A stretch of 64,000 nt of DNA from Bog-473 sp049513455 (GTDB lineage: Bacteria; Actinomycetota; Acidimicrobiia; Acidimicrobiales; RAAP-2). The notes under the pieces were generated by a model that saw only the letters and a list, made by a program, of their open reading frames with translations, had not been told where the DNA came from and made no database searches. This document shows, piece by piece, positions 1 to 8,303 of the stretch. Each line of letters begins with the position of its first letter. Position 1 is the first letter of the stretch. A program made the position numbers and the translations under genes. The stretch lies in contig JBEKWB010000002.1 in the NCBI GenBank assembly GCA_049513455.1, positions 151,746-215,745 on the forward strand, written 5' to 3'.

Positions 1-864
1 AAGATCGGAATTACGTTGGCTGCACTCCGACCGAGCCTGTGGACGGAAGCCACCCTTCTCGCTGACGAGTTGGGCTTCGAGTCGGTCTGGATGCCCGAGC
101 ACTTGGTCATTCCGGTCGAACTGGAGGGAAGTCCGATCGCGGGTGCAGATCACCCGCCGGTTCCATCCGACGTCCCCGTGTTCGAAGTCTTCTCCTACCT
201 GTCGTTCCTGGCCGGCCAGACCGAGAGGATTCGCTTCGGTACCTACGTGTACAACATCGGCTTGCGCCATCCATTGGCCGTCGCCCGAGCTGTCGTCACC
301 CTCGATGTTCTCTCCCGAGGACGATTCGAATTCGGCATCGGAGCCAGCTGGCTTCGTGCCGAGTGGGATGCGGTGGGTTTGGATTTCACCTCCCGGGGAC
401 GGCGAGTGGATGAGGCGGTCGAGGTGTGCCAGCGCCTGTGGAGCGAGGATGTCATCGAGCACCATGGAGAATTCTTCGACTTCGAACCGGTCATGTTCGT
501 CCCCAAACCAACCCAGACGCCGTGGCCCCCGCTTCACTTCGGAGGCGACGGTCCCGCCTCGTTTCGCCGCGCCGCTACAATCGGGGACGGCTGGATCCCA
601 CTCAATCACTCAGCACAAGCGATTCCAGGGGCCGCGGCGGAACTGGCGCGCCGACGCCAGGCGGCCGGTCGGGCGGGTATCGTTGAGATCAGCCTCGCAG
701 CAGCAAGTGCCGACCTGGACCACCTTCGTAGCCTCGCCGATGCCGGCGTAGGTCGTGCGCTGGTGAGGCCCTGGACGAGCTCCAAAGATGCCCTCGACGG
801 TATGCGCCGCTTTGCCGATCAGATCCTCCCCGATATTCAGGCCTACTCAGCAACCCCGGCCTGA
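1..864 (+). CDS. LLM-class F420-dependent oxidoreductase, 5' end outside window
   Basis: The reading frame is open from base 1 and begins KIGITLAALRP, the usual second-residue-onward start of luciferase-like monooxygenase (LLM) proteins, so the true ATG probably lies just before the window; the internal TTG at 16 is unlikely to be the start. The (beta/alpha)8 LLM fold is supported by GFESVWMPEH near the N-terminus, FGTYVYNIGLRHP, GRFEFGIGASW and GEFFDFEP. Family members use F420 or FMN to reduce or oxidise small organic substrates. It converges on the alcohol dehydrogenase, with about 30 bp between stops. The substrate cannot be inferred. Confidence 0.85.
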   Translation, partial: KIGITLAALRPSLWTEATLLADELGFESVWMPEHLVIPVELEGSPIAGADHPPVPSDVPVFEVFSYLSFLAGQTERIRFGTYVYNIGLRHPLAVARAVVTLDVLSRGRFEFGIGASWLRAEWDAVGLDFTSRGRRVDEAVEVCQRLWSEDVIEHHGEFFDFEPVMFVPKPTQTPWPPLHFGGDGPASFRRAATIGDGWIPLNHSAQAIPGAAAELARRRQAAGRAGIVEISLAAASADLDHLRSLADAGVGRALVRPWTSSKDALDGMRRFADQILPDIQAYSATPA

Positions 865-895
865 CGCCACGGCTCCGACTATGACGGAGAGTGGC

Positions 896-1906
896 TCAGG
901 CGCCCCGCGCGCCCAGGACCTGTCGGGGGTCGACCAGGATCTTGCTGTCGGTCGCCGTTCCGGCAAGCGACGCGAAGGCCGAATCGAGCTGCTCGAGGGC
1001 GACGATGCGGGTCACAAGAGGGTCCGGATCGATCTGCCCGGTCTCGAAAGCGTTGATCACGAACTCGAACTCCTCCGGTCGGTAGTACACGGAGAAGGAG
1101 ATAATGAGCTCCTTCAGCAAGGCCATGACGGGGAGGTAGGGGTCTGGTTCGGCACAGACCCCGGCGACGACGACCCGCCCCTTGGTCACCGTGGCCGCGA
1201 CACACTTGTCGAGAAGCCCTGGCTTCCCCACGCAGTCAATGACGACGTTGAAACCCTGGCCGAGCTCATCGGTTGTCGGGTCGATCGCCCGGGTGGCACC
1301 GAATCGCGCGCTCAGCTCGCGCCGGGCGGCAATCGGGTCGGACACCACGACGTCTTTCGCCCCGAGGACACGGACCCACTGAGCCGTAGTCAAGCCCACC
1401 GGGCCGGCGCCGAGGATCAGGACCGAATCGCCAGAGGTGATCCCTGCCACGCGAGCCGTGTGCAGACCCACGGCGAAGGGCTCGACCAGCGCACCATGGG
1501 CCTCAGGCAGGCCCTGGGGGAGTGCGAAGGAGAGGTCGGCGCTCACCGCGGCAAACTCCGCGAAGCCGCCGGGTCCACCACCCAGCCCGATCAGCCGGGC
1601 GAGCTCACAATGCGCCACTTCACCGGCCCGGCACCAGGGGCAATCCCCGCATGACATCACGGGCAGCACGGCAGCACGGACCCCCTCCCTCCAGGGTGCG
1701 CCGACGCCCTCGCCGACGGCCACTACCTCACCGCAGAACTCATGACCCATGACCGTCCCCATGGCCATGGCCGGTCGTGCCTTGAGATCAGAGCCACAGA
1801 TCCCACAGGCGGTAACCCGGACAACCAACTGACCCGGCTCCGGGGTCGGGTCTGCGACCTGGTCCACTTCGAACGCGGAGTCGCTACCTATTACGGCTGC
1901 ACGCAC
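896..1906 (-). CDS. Zinc-dependent medium-chain alcohol dehydrogenase
   Basis: This is a 336-residue MDR-family NAD(P)-dependent dehydrogenase. The catalytic zinc ligands are visible as C37 (in CGICGSD) and H55-E56 (GHEFCGE). The structural zinc lobe is intact, with C86, C89, C92 and C100. The Rossmann segment follows with GAGPVG. It transcribes away from the acyl-CoA dehydrogenase operon, sharing a 120-bp promoter region that contains the recurrent ATCTAGAT motif. It probably oxidises a secondary or primary alcohol in the catabolic island; the substrate is unknown. Confidence 0.88.
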   Translation of the reverse strand: MRAAVIGSDSAFEVDQVADPTPEPGQLVVRVTACGICGSDLKARPAMAMGTVMGHEFCGEVVAVGEGVGAPWREGVRAAVLPVMSCGDCPWCRAGEVAHCELARLIGLGGGPGGFAEFAAVSADLSFALPQGLPEAHGALVEPFAVGLHTARVAGITSGDSVLILGAGPVGLTTAQWVRVLGAKDVVVSDPIAARRELSARFGATRAIDPTTDELGQGFNVVIDCVGKPGLLDKCVAATVTKGRVVVAGVCAEPDPYLPVMALLKELIISFSVYYRPEEFEFVINAFETGQIDPDPLVTRIVALEQLDSAFASLAGTATDSKILVDPRQVLGARGA

Positions 1907-1984
1907 AGTTCCTCCTGATGGTGCGAGTTCCGGTCGCCAGCGGCATCGAACGTTGCGGTTTCTCCCTCCCGCGCCTAAGGTCTA

Positions 1985-2000
1985 ACATCTAGATATTTCC
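1985..2000. promoter_or_regulatory. Recurrent intergenic motif, copy a (ACATCTAGATATTTCC)
   Basis: It contains the perfect 8-bp palindrome ATCTAGAT (1987-1994), also found at 17031-17038. It lies 26 nt before the acyl-CoA dehydrogenase start and about 80 nt from the divergent alcohol dehydrogenase start. The operator role is inference from repetition across the island. Confidence 0.45.
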
Positions 2001-2025
2001 TACCACGGAGACACCGCCGCCGCAA

Positions 2026-3009
2026 ATGGAATTTCGCCTCTCTGATGATCAGTTCGAGCTGCAGGACGCCGTGCGCAAATTCTGCGTCGCCACGCGGCCG
2101 ATCGGAGGCGTCGCCGAGCGCGTGGGTGGGCTCGGCGACCGGTCGTCATGGCGCGCCCTCTCTGATCTCGGGGTCTTCGGGCTTCTGGTCCCTGTGGACC
2201 AGGGCGGCTCTGGGCTCGGCTGCGTCGAAGCGACGGTGGTATTCGAGCAGTTGGGTGCCCATCTGGTGGAGGGGCCCGTCGTGTGGTCCACCATTACGGC
2301 ACCTCTCGTGACGGGGGCGGTGGACGGTTCACGAGTGGTCGCCGGTCTTGAGCTCGATCTCCGGTCAGCCGATTCCTTGGTGGTCGAGCACGGCGCCGAG
2401 GCGGACACTGTCGTCGTCTTGCACCAAGGAGGCGCTTTCGCGCACGAGCGTAACGAACTGCCGGATCCCGTTGCCCTCGATCCGCTCGACCCCCTGACCC
2501 CCGTCACACGTTTTTCGCGGTTGCCCGAGGGCTCCCAGATCGGCGACGGCGGGACCAGTCACCACCTTCGGTTGCTCGGTACGGCGCTCAGTGCGGCCTT
2601 ACTCCTCGGCATTGCCGGCCAGTCCCTCGAAGTGGCCCGCGATTACGCTTTGACACGTGAACAGTTCAATGTCCCTATCGGCTCTTTCCAGGCCCTGAAA
2701 CATCTCATGGCCGACATGTTCGTCCGCGTCGAGCTGGCCCGGAGCGCGACGTATGCGGCCGCGTCCGTCATTGACAACCCGCGAGTCGGTGACCCCGAGC
2801 GCGCGGGGCGAATCGCGAAGCTCCTGGCCGGCGAGGCTGCGCTCGCCAACTCCCGTGCGGCCGTGCAGATCCTGGGTGGGATGGGATTCACCTGGGCGAT
2901 GCCCCCCCATTTCCTACTCAAGCGTTGCTGGGTGCTCGAGAACAGCTTTGGCACGACGGAAGATCATGCTCGTGCTCTCGGCGCCGGCCTCGAGCACGTC
3001 GTCACATGA
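2026..3009 (+). CDS. Acyl-CoA dehydrogenase, short FadE28/ChsE1-like subunit
   Basis: This 327-residue protein has the acyl-CoA dehydrogenase C-terminal helical domain (REQFNVPIGSFQALKH at 211-226, ILGGMGFTW near 282) but is about 60 residues shorter than a normal ACAD. It ends in FLLKRCWVLENSFGTTEDH rather than the usual IYEGTSxIQ-type tail. That tail resembles the short partner of heterotetrameric alpha2beta2 ACADs such as mycobacterial ChsE1 (FadE28), which pairs with a full-length partner to bind FAD. The likely partner is the 395-residue ACAD at 6165. It is first in a tightly packed five-gene operon, and the stop overlaps the next start (ATGA). Confidence 0.82.
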   Translation: MEFRLSDDQFELQDAVRKFCVATRPIGGVAERVGGLGDRSSWRALSDLGVFGLLVPVDQGGSGLGCVEATVVFEQLGAHLVEGPVVWSTITAPLVTGAVDGSRVVAGLELDLRSADSLVVEHGAEADTVVVLHQGGAFAHERNELPDPVALDPLDPLTPVTRFSRLPEGSQIGDGGTSHHLRLLGTALSAALLLGIAGQSLEVARDYALTREQFNVPIGSFQALKHLMADMFVRVELARSATYAAASVIDNPRVGDPERAGRIAKLLAGEAALANSRAAVQILGGMGFTWAMPPHFLLKRCWVLENSFGTTEDHARALGAGLEHVVT

Positions 3010-3815
3010 CCGGATCCGGGCCGGCCTCCGAGGTCGAGATCGAATCCCGGAACAGCGTCCTCTCCATAGTGCTCAACCGTCCCGATCGCAAGAACTCTCT
3101 GAATCCCGTCGCGGTGCGCACAATTGTCGCCGCCCTCGAGGAAGCAGCCACCGAAGACTCGTTGCGCGTGATCTCCATAGCGGGGCGGGGCCCGGACTTC
3201 TGCTCCGGGGCCGACTGGATAGCGTCGAATTCCGGGAGCGAAGCACGCCCTCGAACCGGCAGTGTGCAACGCCGAACGGCGCTCCAGGCCCACCGCATGA
3301 TCGACCTGCTGATGGAGATCCAACTTCCCGTGGTCTGCACCGTTCGCGGTTGGGCAGCCGGACTGGGTTGCCAAATCGCTCTCGCCTCGGATTTTGCCGT
3401 GGCGTCCGACACGAGCCGGTTCTGGGAGCCTTTCGTGTCCCGCGGCTTCACGCCGGACAGCGGGGCAACGTGGATGGTGCCTCGTTTGATCGGTGTGGCC
3501 CGCGCCAAGGAGTTCCTCCTACTCGGGCACGAGCTGTCAGGGGTGGAGGCGGCCGCCTGCGGGCTCATCTACCAGTCCGTTCCGGAAGCCGAATTGGAGG
3601 CGGCCGCCTCCCGACTGATCACCGAGTTGTCGGGCGCGGCCACCGTGGCCATCGGGCTGACGAAACGGTGCATCAATCGCTCGTTGGACACCGGCCTGAC
3701 CGAGGCGATGGAGAACGAGGCATTCGCTCTTGAACTATCTTCGCGGACCGGGGACTTCAAGGAGGGCATGCTCGCGTTCAAGGAGCGTCGGTCCTCCGCA
3801 TTCCGTGGCCGATAG
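3006..3815 (+). CDS. Crotonase-fold enzyme (enoyl-CoA hydratase/isomerase family), atypical active site
   Basis: The ATG at 3006 overlaps the upstream stop and matches the family's usual N-terminus, giving 269 residues. Family marks are LNRPDRKNSLN near residue 23, FCSGADW at 65-71 and GWAAGLGCQIALASD ending at D129. The two glutamates of classical hydratases (rat Glu144 and Glu164) align with Q123 and F143, so simple hydration is doubtful. D151 in GFTPDSG is reminiscent of isomerase-type members. It is the second gene of the acyl-CoA dehydrogenase operon. Confidence 0.82.
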   Translation: MTGSGPASEVEIESRNSVLSIVLNRPDRKNSLNPVAVRTIVAALEEAATEDSLRVISIAGRGPDFCSGADWIASNSGSEARPRTGSVQRRTALQAHRMIDLLMEIQLPVVCTVRGWAAGLGCQIALASDFAVASDTSRFWEPFVSRGFTPDSGATWMVPRLIGVARAKEFLLLGHELSGVEAAACGLIYQSVPEAELEAAASRLITELSGAATVAIGLTKRCINRSLDTGLTEAMENEAFALELSSRTGDFKEGMLAFKERRSSAFRGR

Positions 3816-3895
3816 TCCGACCGGTCCGTCCGACAGAAAGACACGACGAACGCAATGATGCAACGCACCGTTCACGACCGGGTCAGGGTCACTCG

Positions 3896-4678
3896 ATGAA
3901 GCACAACTACGACACCATCGGCTATGAAACCTCGGCCGACCGGGTGGCAACGATCACGTTGAAGCGTCCTGAAGTGCTCAATGCCTTCGATCGTCAGATG
4001 TGTGAAGAGATACGGCACGCCTGGGCCGACATAAAGGCGGACCCGGACGTGCACGCCGTGGTCCTCCGCGCGGCGGGCGAGCGAGCCTTCTGCGTCGGTC
4101 TCGACGTGAACAAACCATTCGGGCAACCCGACGACGTGTGGAACCACGTCGATCCGGGTGAGCTACTGAGCCCCAAGTGGCAGAAGGTGTGGAAGCCGGT
4201 GGTCTGCGCCGTTCAGGGCATGTGCACCGCGGGCGCCTTCTACTTTGTCAATGAAGCGGACATCGTCATCTGCTCAGAAGATGCGACGTTCTTCGACTCG
4301 CACGTGACCGGTGGCATGGTCTCGGCCCTGGAGCCCGTCGGCTTGATGCGCAGAATCGGCTTGGGGGAAACACTGCGCGTCGCTCTGATGGGAAATGACG
4401 AGCGAATTTCGGCCGCCACTGCTTTGCGTATCGGCCTGGTGACCGAGGTGGTGGATCGGACGGCGCTCTGGGCGCGCGCGCACGAACTGGCCGCCCTCAT
4501 AGCCGCCAAGCCCTCCTCGGCGACTCAGGGCACCGTGCGCGCCATCTGGGAGTCCCTCGACCGACCTTACCGAGCGGCAATGGAGCAGGGGCTCATCTAC
4601 ACGCGGTTGGGCAATCCCATCGGTATGGCCGAGGTGGCCGAGGGCACGCCCGAACAACGACCGCCGACGATCCGCTGA
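3896..4678 (+). CDS. Crotonase-fold enzyme, lacks both hydratase glutamates
   Basis: This 260-residue crotonase superfamily protein has TLKRPEVLNAFD near residue 21, an oxyanion-hole segment AFCVGLD at 64-70, and AGAFYFVNEADI at 112-123. Aligned on the DI motif, the hydratase glutamates are replaced by Y116 and H136. The same FFD-x-H pattern occurs in the crotonase at 13957, so the two may form a distinct subgroup. It sits in the operon between another crotonase and an acyl-CoA ligase, with a TGATG overlap into the ligase. The actual reaction (isomerase, hydrolase or lyase) is open. Confidence 0.82.
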   Translation: MKHNYDTIGYETSADRVATITLKRPEVLNAFDRQMCEEIRHAWADIKADPDVHAVVLRAAGERAFCVGLDVNKPFGQPDDVWNHVDPGELLSPKWQKVWKPVVCAVQGMCTAGAFYFVNEADIVICSEDATFFDSHVTGGMVSALEPVGLMRRIGLGETLRVALMGNDERISAATALRIGLVTEVVDRTALWARAHELAALIAAKPSSATQGTVRAIWESLDRPYRAAMEQGLIYTRLGNPIGMAEVAEGTPEQRPPTIR

Positions 4679-6162
4679 TGTCCGAGGGAAGTGCAGGTCT
4701 CAGCCAACGGATCGGGACCATCCTCTCACTCGACCCGACCGCACCGGCTCTTGAGTTCGAAGGGCGCTGGAGGACCTGGGGCGACCTCGCCACGACCGTG
4801 GGGGCAGTGGGAGACCAGATCCCGGTCGAAGGGACGCAGGTCGGTATCCTTCTCCGATCGCGGCCGGTCTCGGTCGGACTGCTGTTGGGCGTGCTCCGCG
4901 CCGGCGGATGCGCGGTGGCGATCAATCCCCAGCGGGGGGTCGACCGCACAAGGCAGGACATTGCCCAGCTCGAGCTCCCGTTGCTAGCCGGAGAGCCTGA
5001 CGACATCGCGACTCTCTTCGACGAATCGTCCTCCACGACCGTGCTGGAGACGAACGACGTCGGCCAACCGCTTGTCATGAGAGCGGCGGGTGGACCGGTC
5101 GCCGAGTCGACTCGACCGGGTGTCGCCGTGCGGATGCTGACCAGCGGTACCACGGGACCGCCGAAGCGGATCGACCTCGGCTACGACACACTCGAACGGG
5201 TACTGGCGGGTGCCAAGCACTACGAATCCAACCGCGCCTCCGACCTCCGCCTCCGATCGGGCGTCGCCGTGGTCAATTCCCCTCTCGTGCATTTGGGCGG
5301 TCTGTTCCGGGTACTCCAATGTGTCAGCGACGGACGACCATTCTCCCTACTCGAGCGGTTCACCGTCGAGGGGTGGGTGGACGCCGTTCGCCGCCACCGG
5401 CCCCAGACGGTCAGTCTGGTGCCGGCTGCGCTGCGCATGGTCCTGGAGGCCGACGTGGATCCCGACGACCTCCGTAGTGTCCGCTCGGTGGTGTCCGGAA
5501 CAGCGCCCCTCTCCCCCGACGATGCCGATGCCTTCACGACCAAGTACGGGACACCCGTCCTCATCTCGTACGCGGCGACCGAGTTCGGCGGGGGAGTGGC
5601 GGGTTGGAACCTTGCCGATCACGAGAAGTTCTGGAAAGCGAAACGGGGCAGCGTCGGGCGGGCTCACTCTGGGTGCGAATTGCGCATCGTGGAACCGGAG
5701 TCAGGAGCGATCATCGGGCCCGACGAGGAGGGCATCCTCGAGGTGAAAGCGGGCCAACTGGGCCCCGGCACGCCGTGGATCCGTACTACCGACGTGGCTC
5801 GGCTGGATCGCGACGGGTTCTTGTGGATCCTCGGCCGGGCCGACCAAGCCATCATTCGCGGCGGCTTCAAGGTCCATCCGGACGACGTGCGGGCCGCCCT
5901 GGAGAGCCACCCCCAGGTCCGGGGAGCCGCCGTCGTCAGCGTCGATGACCCGCGACTGGGAGCGGTACCCGTCGCCGTCGTAGAGCTCCGCCCAGGTGAA
6001 CCAGTGACCTCAGCCGAGCTTCTCGCTCACGCGTCCGCCCGCCTGGCCCGCTATGAGTTGCCGGCTGAGGTGATCATTGTGGACGCCCTTCCCCGCACCC
6101 CGTCCGCCAAGGTGGACCTCCTGGCTGTACGGGATCTCGTGCTCAACCGACCGAGAGACTGA
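4678..6162 (+). CDS. Acyl-CoA synthetase (AMP-forming, ANL family)
   Basis: This 494-residue adenylate-forming ligase activates a carboxylic acid as an acyl-AMP and then a CoA thioester. The P-loop TSGTTGPPK is at 155-163, the hinge region reads GFLWILGRADQAII, and the C-terminal catalytic lysine is K478 in PSAKVDL. The start overlaps the upstream stop by one base. Its place between crotonases and acyl-CoA dehydrogenase suggests it primes the substrate for the same oxidation route; substrate specificity cannot be read from the sequence. Confidence 0.88.
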   Translation: MSEGSAGLSQRIGTILSLDPTAPALEFEGRWRTWGDLATTVGAVGDQIPVEGTQVGILLRSRPVSVGLLLGVLRAGGCAVAINPQRGVDRTRQDIAQLELPLLAGEPDDIATLFDESSSTTVLETNDVGQPLVMRAAGGPVAESTRPGVAVRMLTSGTTGPPKRIDLGYDTLERVLAGAKHYESNRASDLRLRSGVAVVNSPLVHLGGLFRVLQCVSDGRPFSLLERFTVEGWVDAVRRHRPQTVSLVPAALRMVLEADVDPDDLRSVRSVVSGTAPLSPDDADAFTTKYGTPVLISYAATEFGGGVAGWNLADHEKFWKAKRGSVGRAHSGCELRIVEPESGAIIGPDEEGILEVKAGQLGPGTPWIRTTDVARLDRDGFLWILGRADQAIIRGGFKVHPDDVRAALESHPQVRGAAVVSVDDPRLGAVPVAVVELRPGEPVTSAELLAHASARLARYELPAEVIIVDALPRTPSAKVDLLAVRDLVLNRPRD

Positions 6163-6164
6163 CG

Positions 6165-7352
6165 TTGGATCTCGAGTACAGCGCGGCCGACGAGGTCTTC
6201 AGGGCAGAAATCCGGTCATGGCTGTCTCGCGAGGTGCCGGCGCACGGCCCTCCCCCGCCCCCCGGGGACCTCCTCGTGCGGCGCGCCTACGACACTGCCT
6301 GGCAACGCAAGCTGTACGACGCGGGATACGCCGGGTTGGCCTGGCCGCAACGGTTCGGAGGCCGCGGGCTCCCCGCGACGCAGCAACTCGTGTATCTGGA
6401 GGAGTACATGCGGGCCGGGGCGCCCTACATCAGCACCAATTTCGTCGGCATGATGCACGCCGGTCCCACGCTGATCGCGGAAGGAACCGACGAGCAGCGG
6501 TCCTTTCACTTGCCGCGGATTCTCAGAGGTGAGGACATCTGGTGTCAGGGGTTCTCCGAACCGGGGGCAGGGTCCGACCTCGCCTCTTTGCGCACCCGTG
6601 CCGTGCTGGACGGCGACGAGTACGTCGTCACAGGCCAGAAGATCTGGAGCACTCGCGCCCACGTGGCGGACTACTGCGAATTGCTGGTTCGCACTGACCC
6701 TGATGCCAAAAAGCACCAGGGCATCACGTGGCTGATACTCGACATGCACCAACCGGGTGTCGAGGTCCGTCCGATACGGACCATCGACGGGGAGAGCCAC
6801 TTTTGCGAGTTGTTCCTCAATGAGGCACGCGTGCCACTCACGAACCGGGTCGGTGCCGAGAACGACGGGTGGCGGGTCACCAACGTCACCCTCCGGTTCG
6901 AACGGGGAACCGCCTTCGCCCAGCACATCATCACCATGCGCAGCCAGATCCACCGGCTCGTCTCCTCGGCCCGGCTTCGAAAGACAGCCGAAGGCACGGC
7001 ATGGGACGACGCCGGACTGCGCGGAGCGATCGGTCGCTTGGATGCGAACGTCGAAGCGCTCTGGCGGATGACACAGATGAGCATCGCAGAGGCTGAACAC
7101 AATGACGCCCCCGCCGCGATCGGCTCCGTGGTGAAGTTGCGTTTCAGCGAGCTGAGTCAGGAGATAGCCGAACTTGGTGTGCGCATCATCGGCCGACCGG
7201 TAATCGGCATGGTCGACACGGATGAGATCGAGGTCCAGTCGACCGTGGCCGAGTACTTGTGGTCTCTCCAGTACACCATCGCCGCTGGCACCTCACAGAT
7301 TCAACGGAACGTCATTGCCGAACGAATCCTCGGCCTGCCGAGGGGCGCGTGA
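6165..7352 (+). CDS. Acyl-CoA dehydrogenase, FadE29/ChsE2-like catalytic subunit
   Basis: A TTG start two bases after the previous stop gives 395 residues. The FAD/substrate segments are WCQGFSEPGAGSDLAS (about 126-141), GQKIWSTRAH and the C-terminal AGTSQIQRNVIAERILGLPR. E246 in RFERG occupies the catalytic-base position used by the ChsE2/FadE29 type. Together with the short subunit at 2026 this fits a heteromeric acyl-CoA dehydrogenase of the kind that acts on steroid side-chain CoA esters; that the two subunits pair is inference. It is the last gene of the operon. Confidence 0.87.
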   Translation: MDLEYSAADEVFRAEIRSWLSREVPAHGPPPPPGDLLVRRAYDTAWQRKLYDAGYAGLAWPQRFGGRGLPATQQLVYLEEYMRAGAPYISTNFVGMMHAGPTLIAEGTDEQRSFHLPRILRGEDIWCQGFSEPGAGSDLASLRTRAVLDGDEYVVTGQKIWSTRAHVADYCELLVRTDPDAKKHQGITWLILDMHQPGVEVRPIRTIDGESHFCELFLNEARVPLTNRVGAENDGWRVTNVTLRFERGTAFAQHIITMRSQIHRLVSSARLRKTAEGTAWDDAGLRGAIGRLDANVEALWRMTQMSIAEAEHNDAPAAIGSVVKLRFSELSQEIAELGVRIIGRPVIGMVDTDEIEVQSTVAEYLWSLQYTIAAGTSQIQRNVIAERILGLPRGA

Positions 7353-7392
7353 TTCGGTGGCGTTCGGTGGCACCGTGTCCGCCGTCTCCGCA

Positions 7393-8148
7393 CTATGCGT
7401 TCCCCCCCTCATCCCACGCGCTTACACGATCGGAGCGCCGTGGCTGCCTACCGGTCTTGAATGGGCATAAGGGGGCATCGATCAAGAGAATCCTTCGCAT
7501 CGACGTTGTCACCGTGCGCGCCAACTCGTTCCACGAGGCCAACGCATCATCATTCCGTTGCGATTGCTCCAGGGAGGCCCAATCCTCCCAACTGCGAATG
7601 GCCCACAACAAGAAGCATTCTGACTCGTCGGCCATGGCGCTGTACCAGGCACCGGCCAGCGTCCAGCCGCGGGCGGCATACACTGACGCCGCCTCCTCCC
7701 GCACGAGTTCGAGAAACTCCGATGCCGAACCCGGGCGTACGGCGATCTGGTCGTGGGCATACATCTCGCCGCCCATTCCGGCCTCGCACGCCTCGTTGAT
7801 GGACCTCATCCAGGGAGCAGGCACGAGCAACCGATCATTTCCGCCCGAACGCATGGGTACCGCTGCTGCCCACCATTTGGCCATCCGTGGATCCTGCATG
7901 GTGGCGCCGCTCACTTCGAAACGGAAATAGTCTGCCGCGGCGTCGAATCCATCCAACTCCCAGATGTTCACGACCTCGGGCCACCTCCCGGTGCTCCCCA
8001 GGACTCCCCACACGCCATAACAGAGTTGGTTCCGGTCCTCCTGACCCATCGGGGAGAAATTGGCCGTCATGTGGTACATGTACTCCGCGCGGTGATGACC
8101 GACGATGTCGATGAACTCGTGGATGTACAACTTCTCGTTCTTGCCCAT
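7393..8148 (-). CDS. NIPSNAP/dimeric alpha-beta barrel-like protein, two repeats
   Basis: The start is placed at 8148 because GGAGG lies 5 nt upstream; the longer frame to 8208 has no ribosome site. The 251-residue product appears to contain two related ferredoxin-like (NIPSNAP-type) halves: one beginning KLYIHEFIDIVGHHRAEYM, the second beginning EMYAHDQIAVRPGSASEFL with SWEDWASLEQ. Such proteins are usually small cofactor-free or accessory enzymes in degradation clusters. It is divergent from the DUF35-thiolase gene, with a copy of the recurrent motif between them. The function is not known. Confidence 0.6.
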   Translation of the reverse strand: MGKNEKLYIHEFIDIVGHHRAEYMYHMTANFSPMGQEDRNQLCYGVWGVLGSTGRWPEVVNIWELDGFDAAADYFRFEVSGATMQDPRMAKWWAAAVPMRSGGNDRLLVPAPWMRSINEACEAGMGGEMYAHDQIAVRPGSASEFLELVREEAASVYAARGWTLAGAWYSAMADESECFLLWAIRSWEDWASLEQSQRNDDALASWNELARTVTTSMRRILLIDAPLCPFKTGRQPRRSDRVSAWDEGGNA

Positions 8149-8228
8149 GCAACCCTCCGGTCCTGACCTCGCGACCATGACACTCACTCGTGGGGCACGC
8201 ACTCCCAAGCGGGACGAGCCCGACCTAA

Positions 8229-8241
8229 TATAGCTCTACAT
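8229..8241. promoter_or_regulatory. Recurrent intergenic motif, copy b (TATAGCTCTACAT)
   Basis: This 13-bp sequence is identical to the one at 10030-10042. It lies between divergent starts, 62 nt before the gene at 8304 and about 80 nt before the gene ending at 8148. It is an imperfect dyad around AGCT. The operator role is inferred. Confidence 0.5.
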
Positions 8242-8303
8242 CTTTTGCGGGCGCCGGCACATGACGCGTGCGCAGGTCTGAGGAGCGCTCATAGAGTATC
8301 GCT

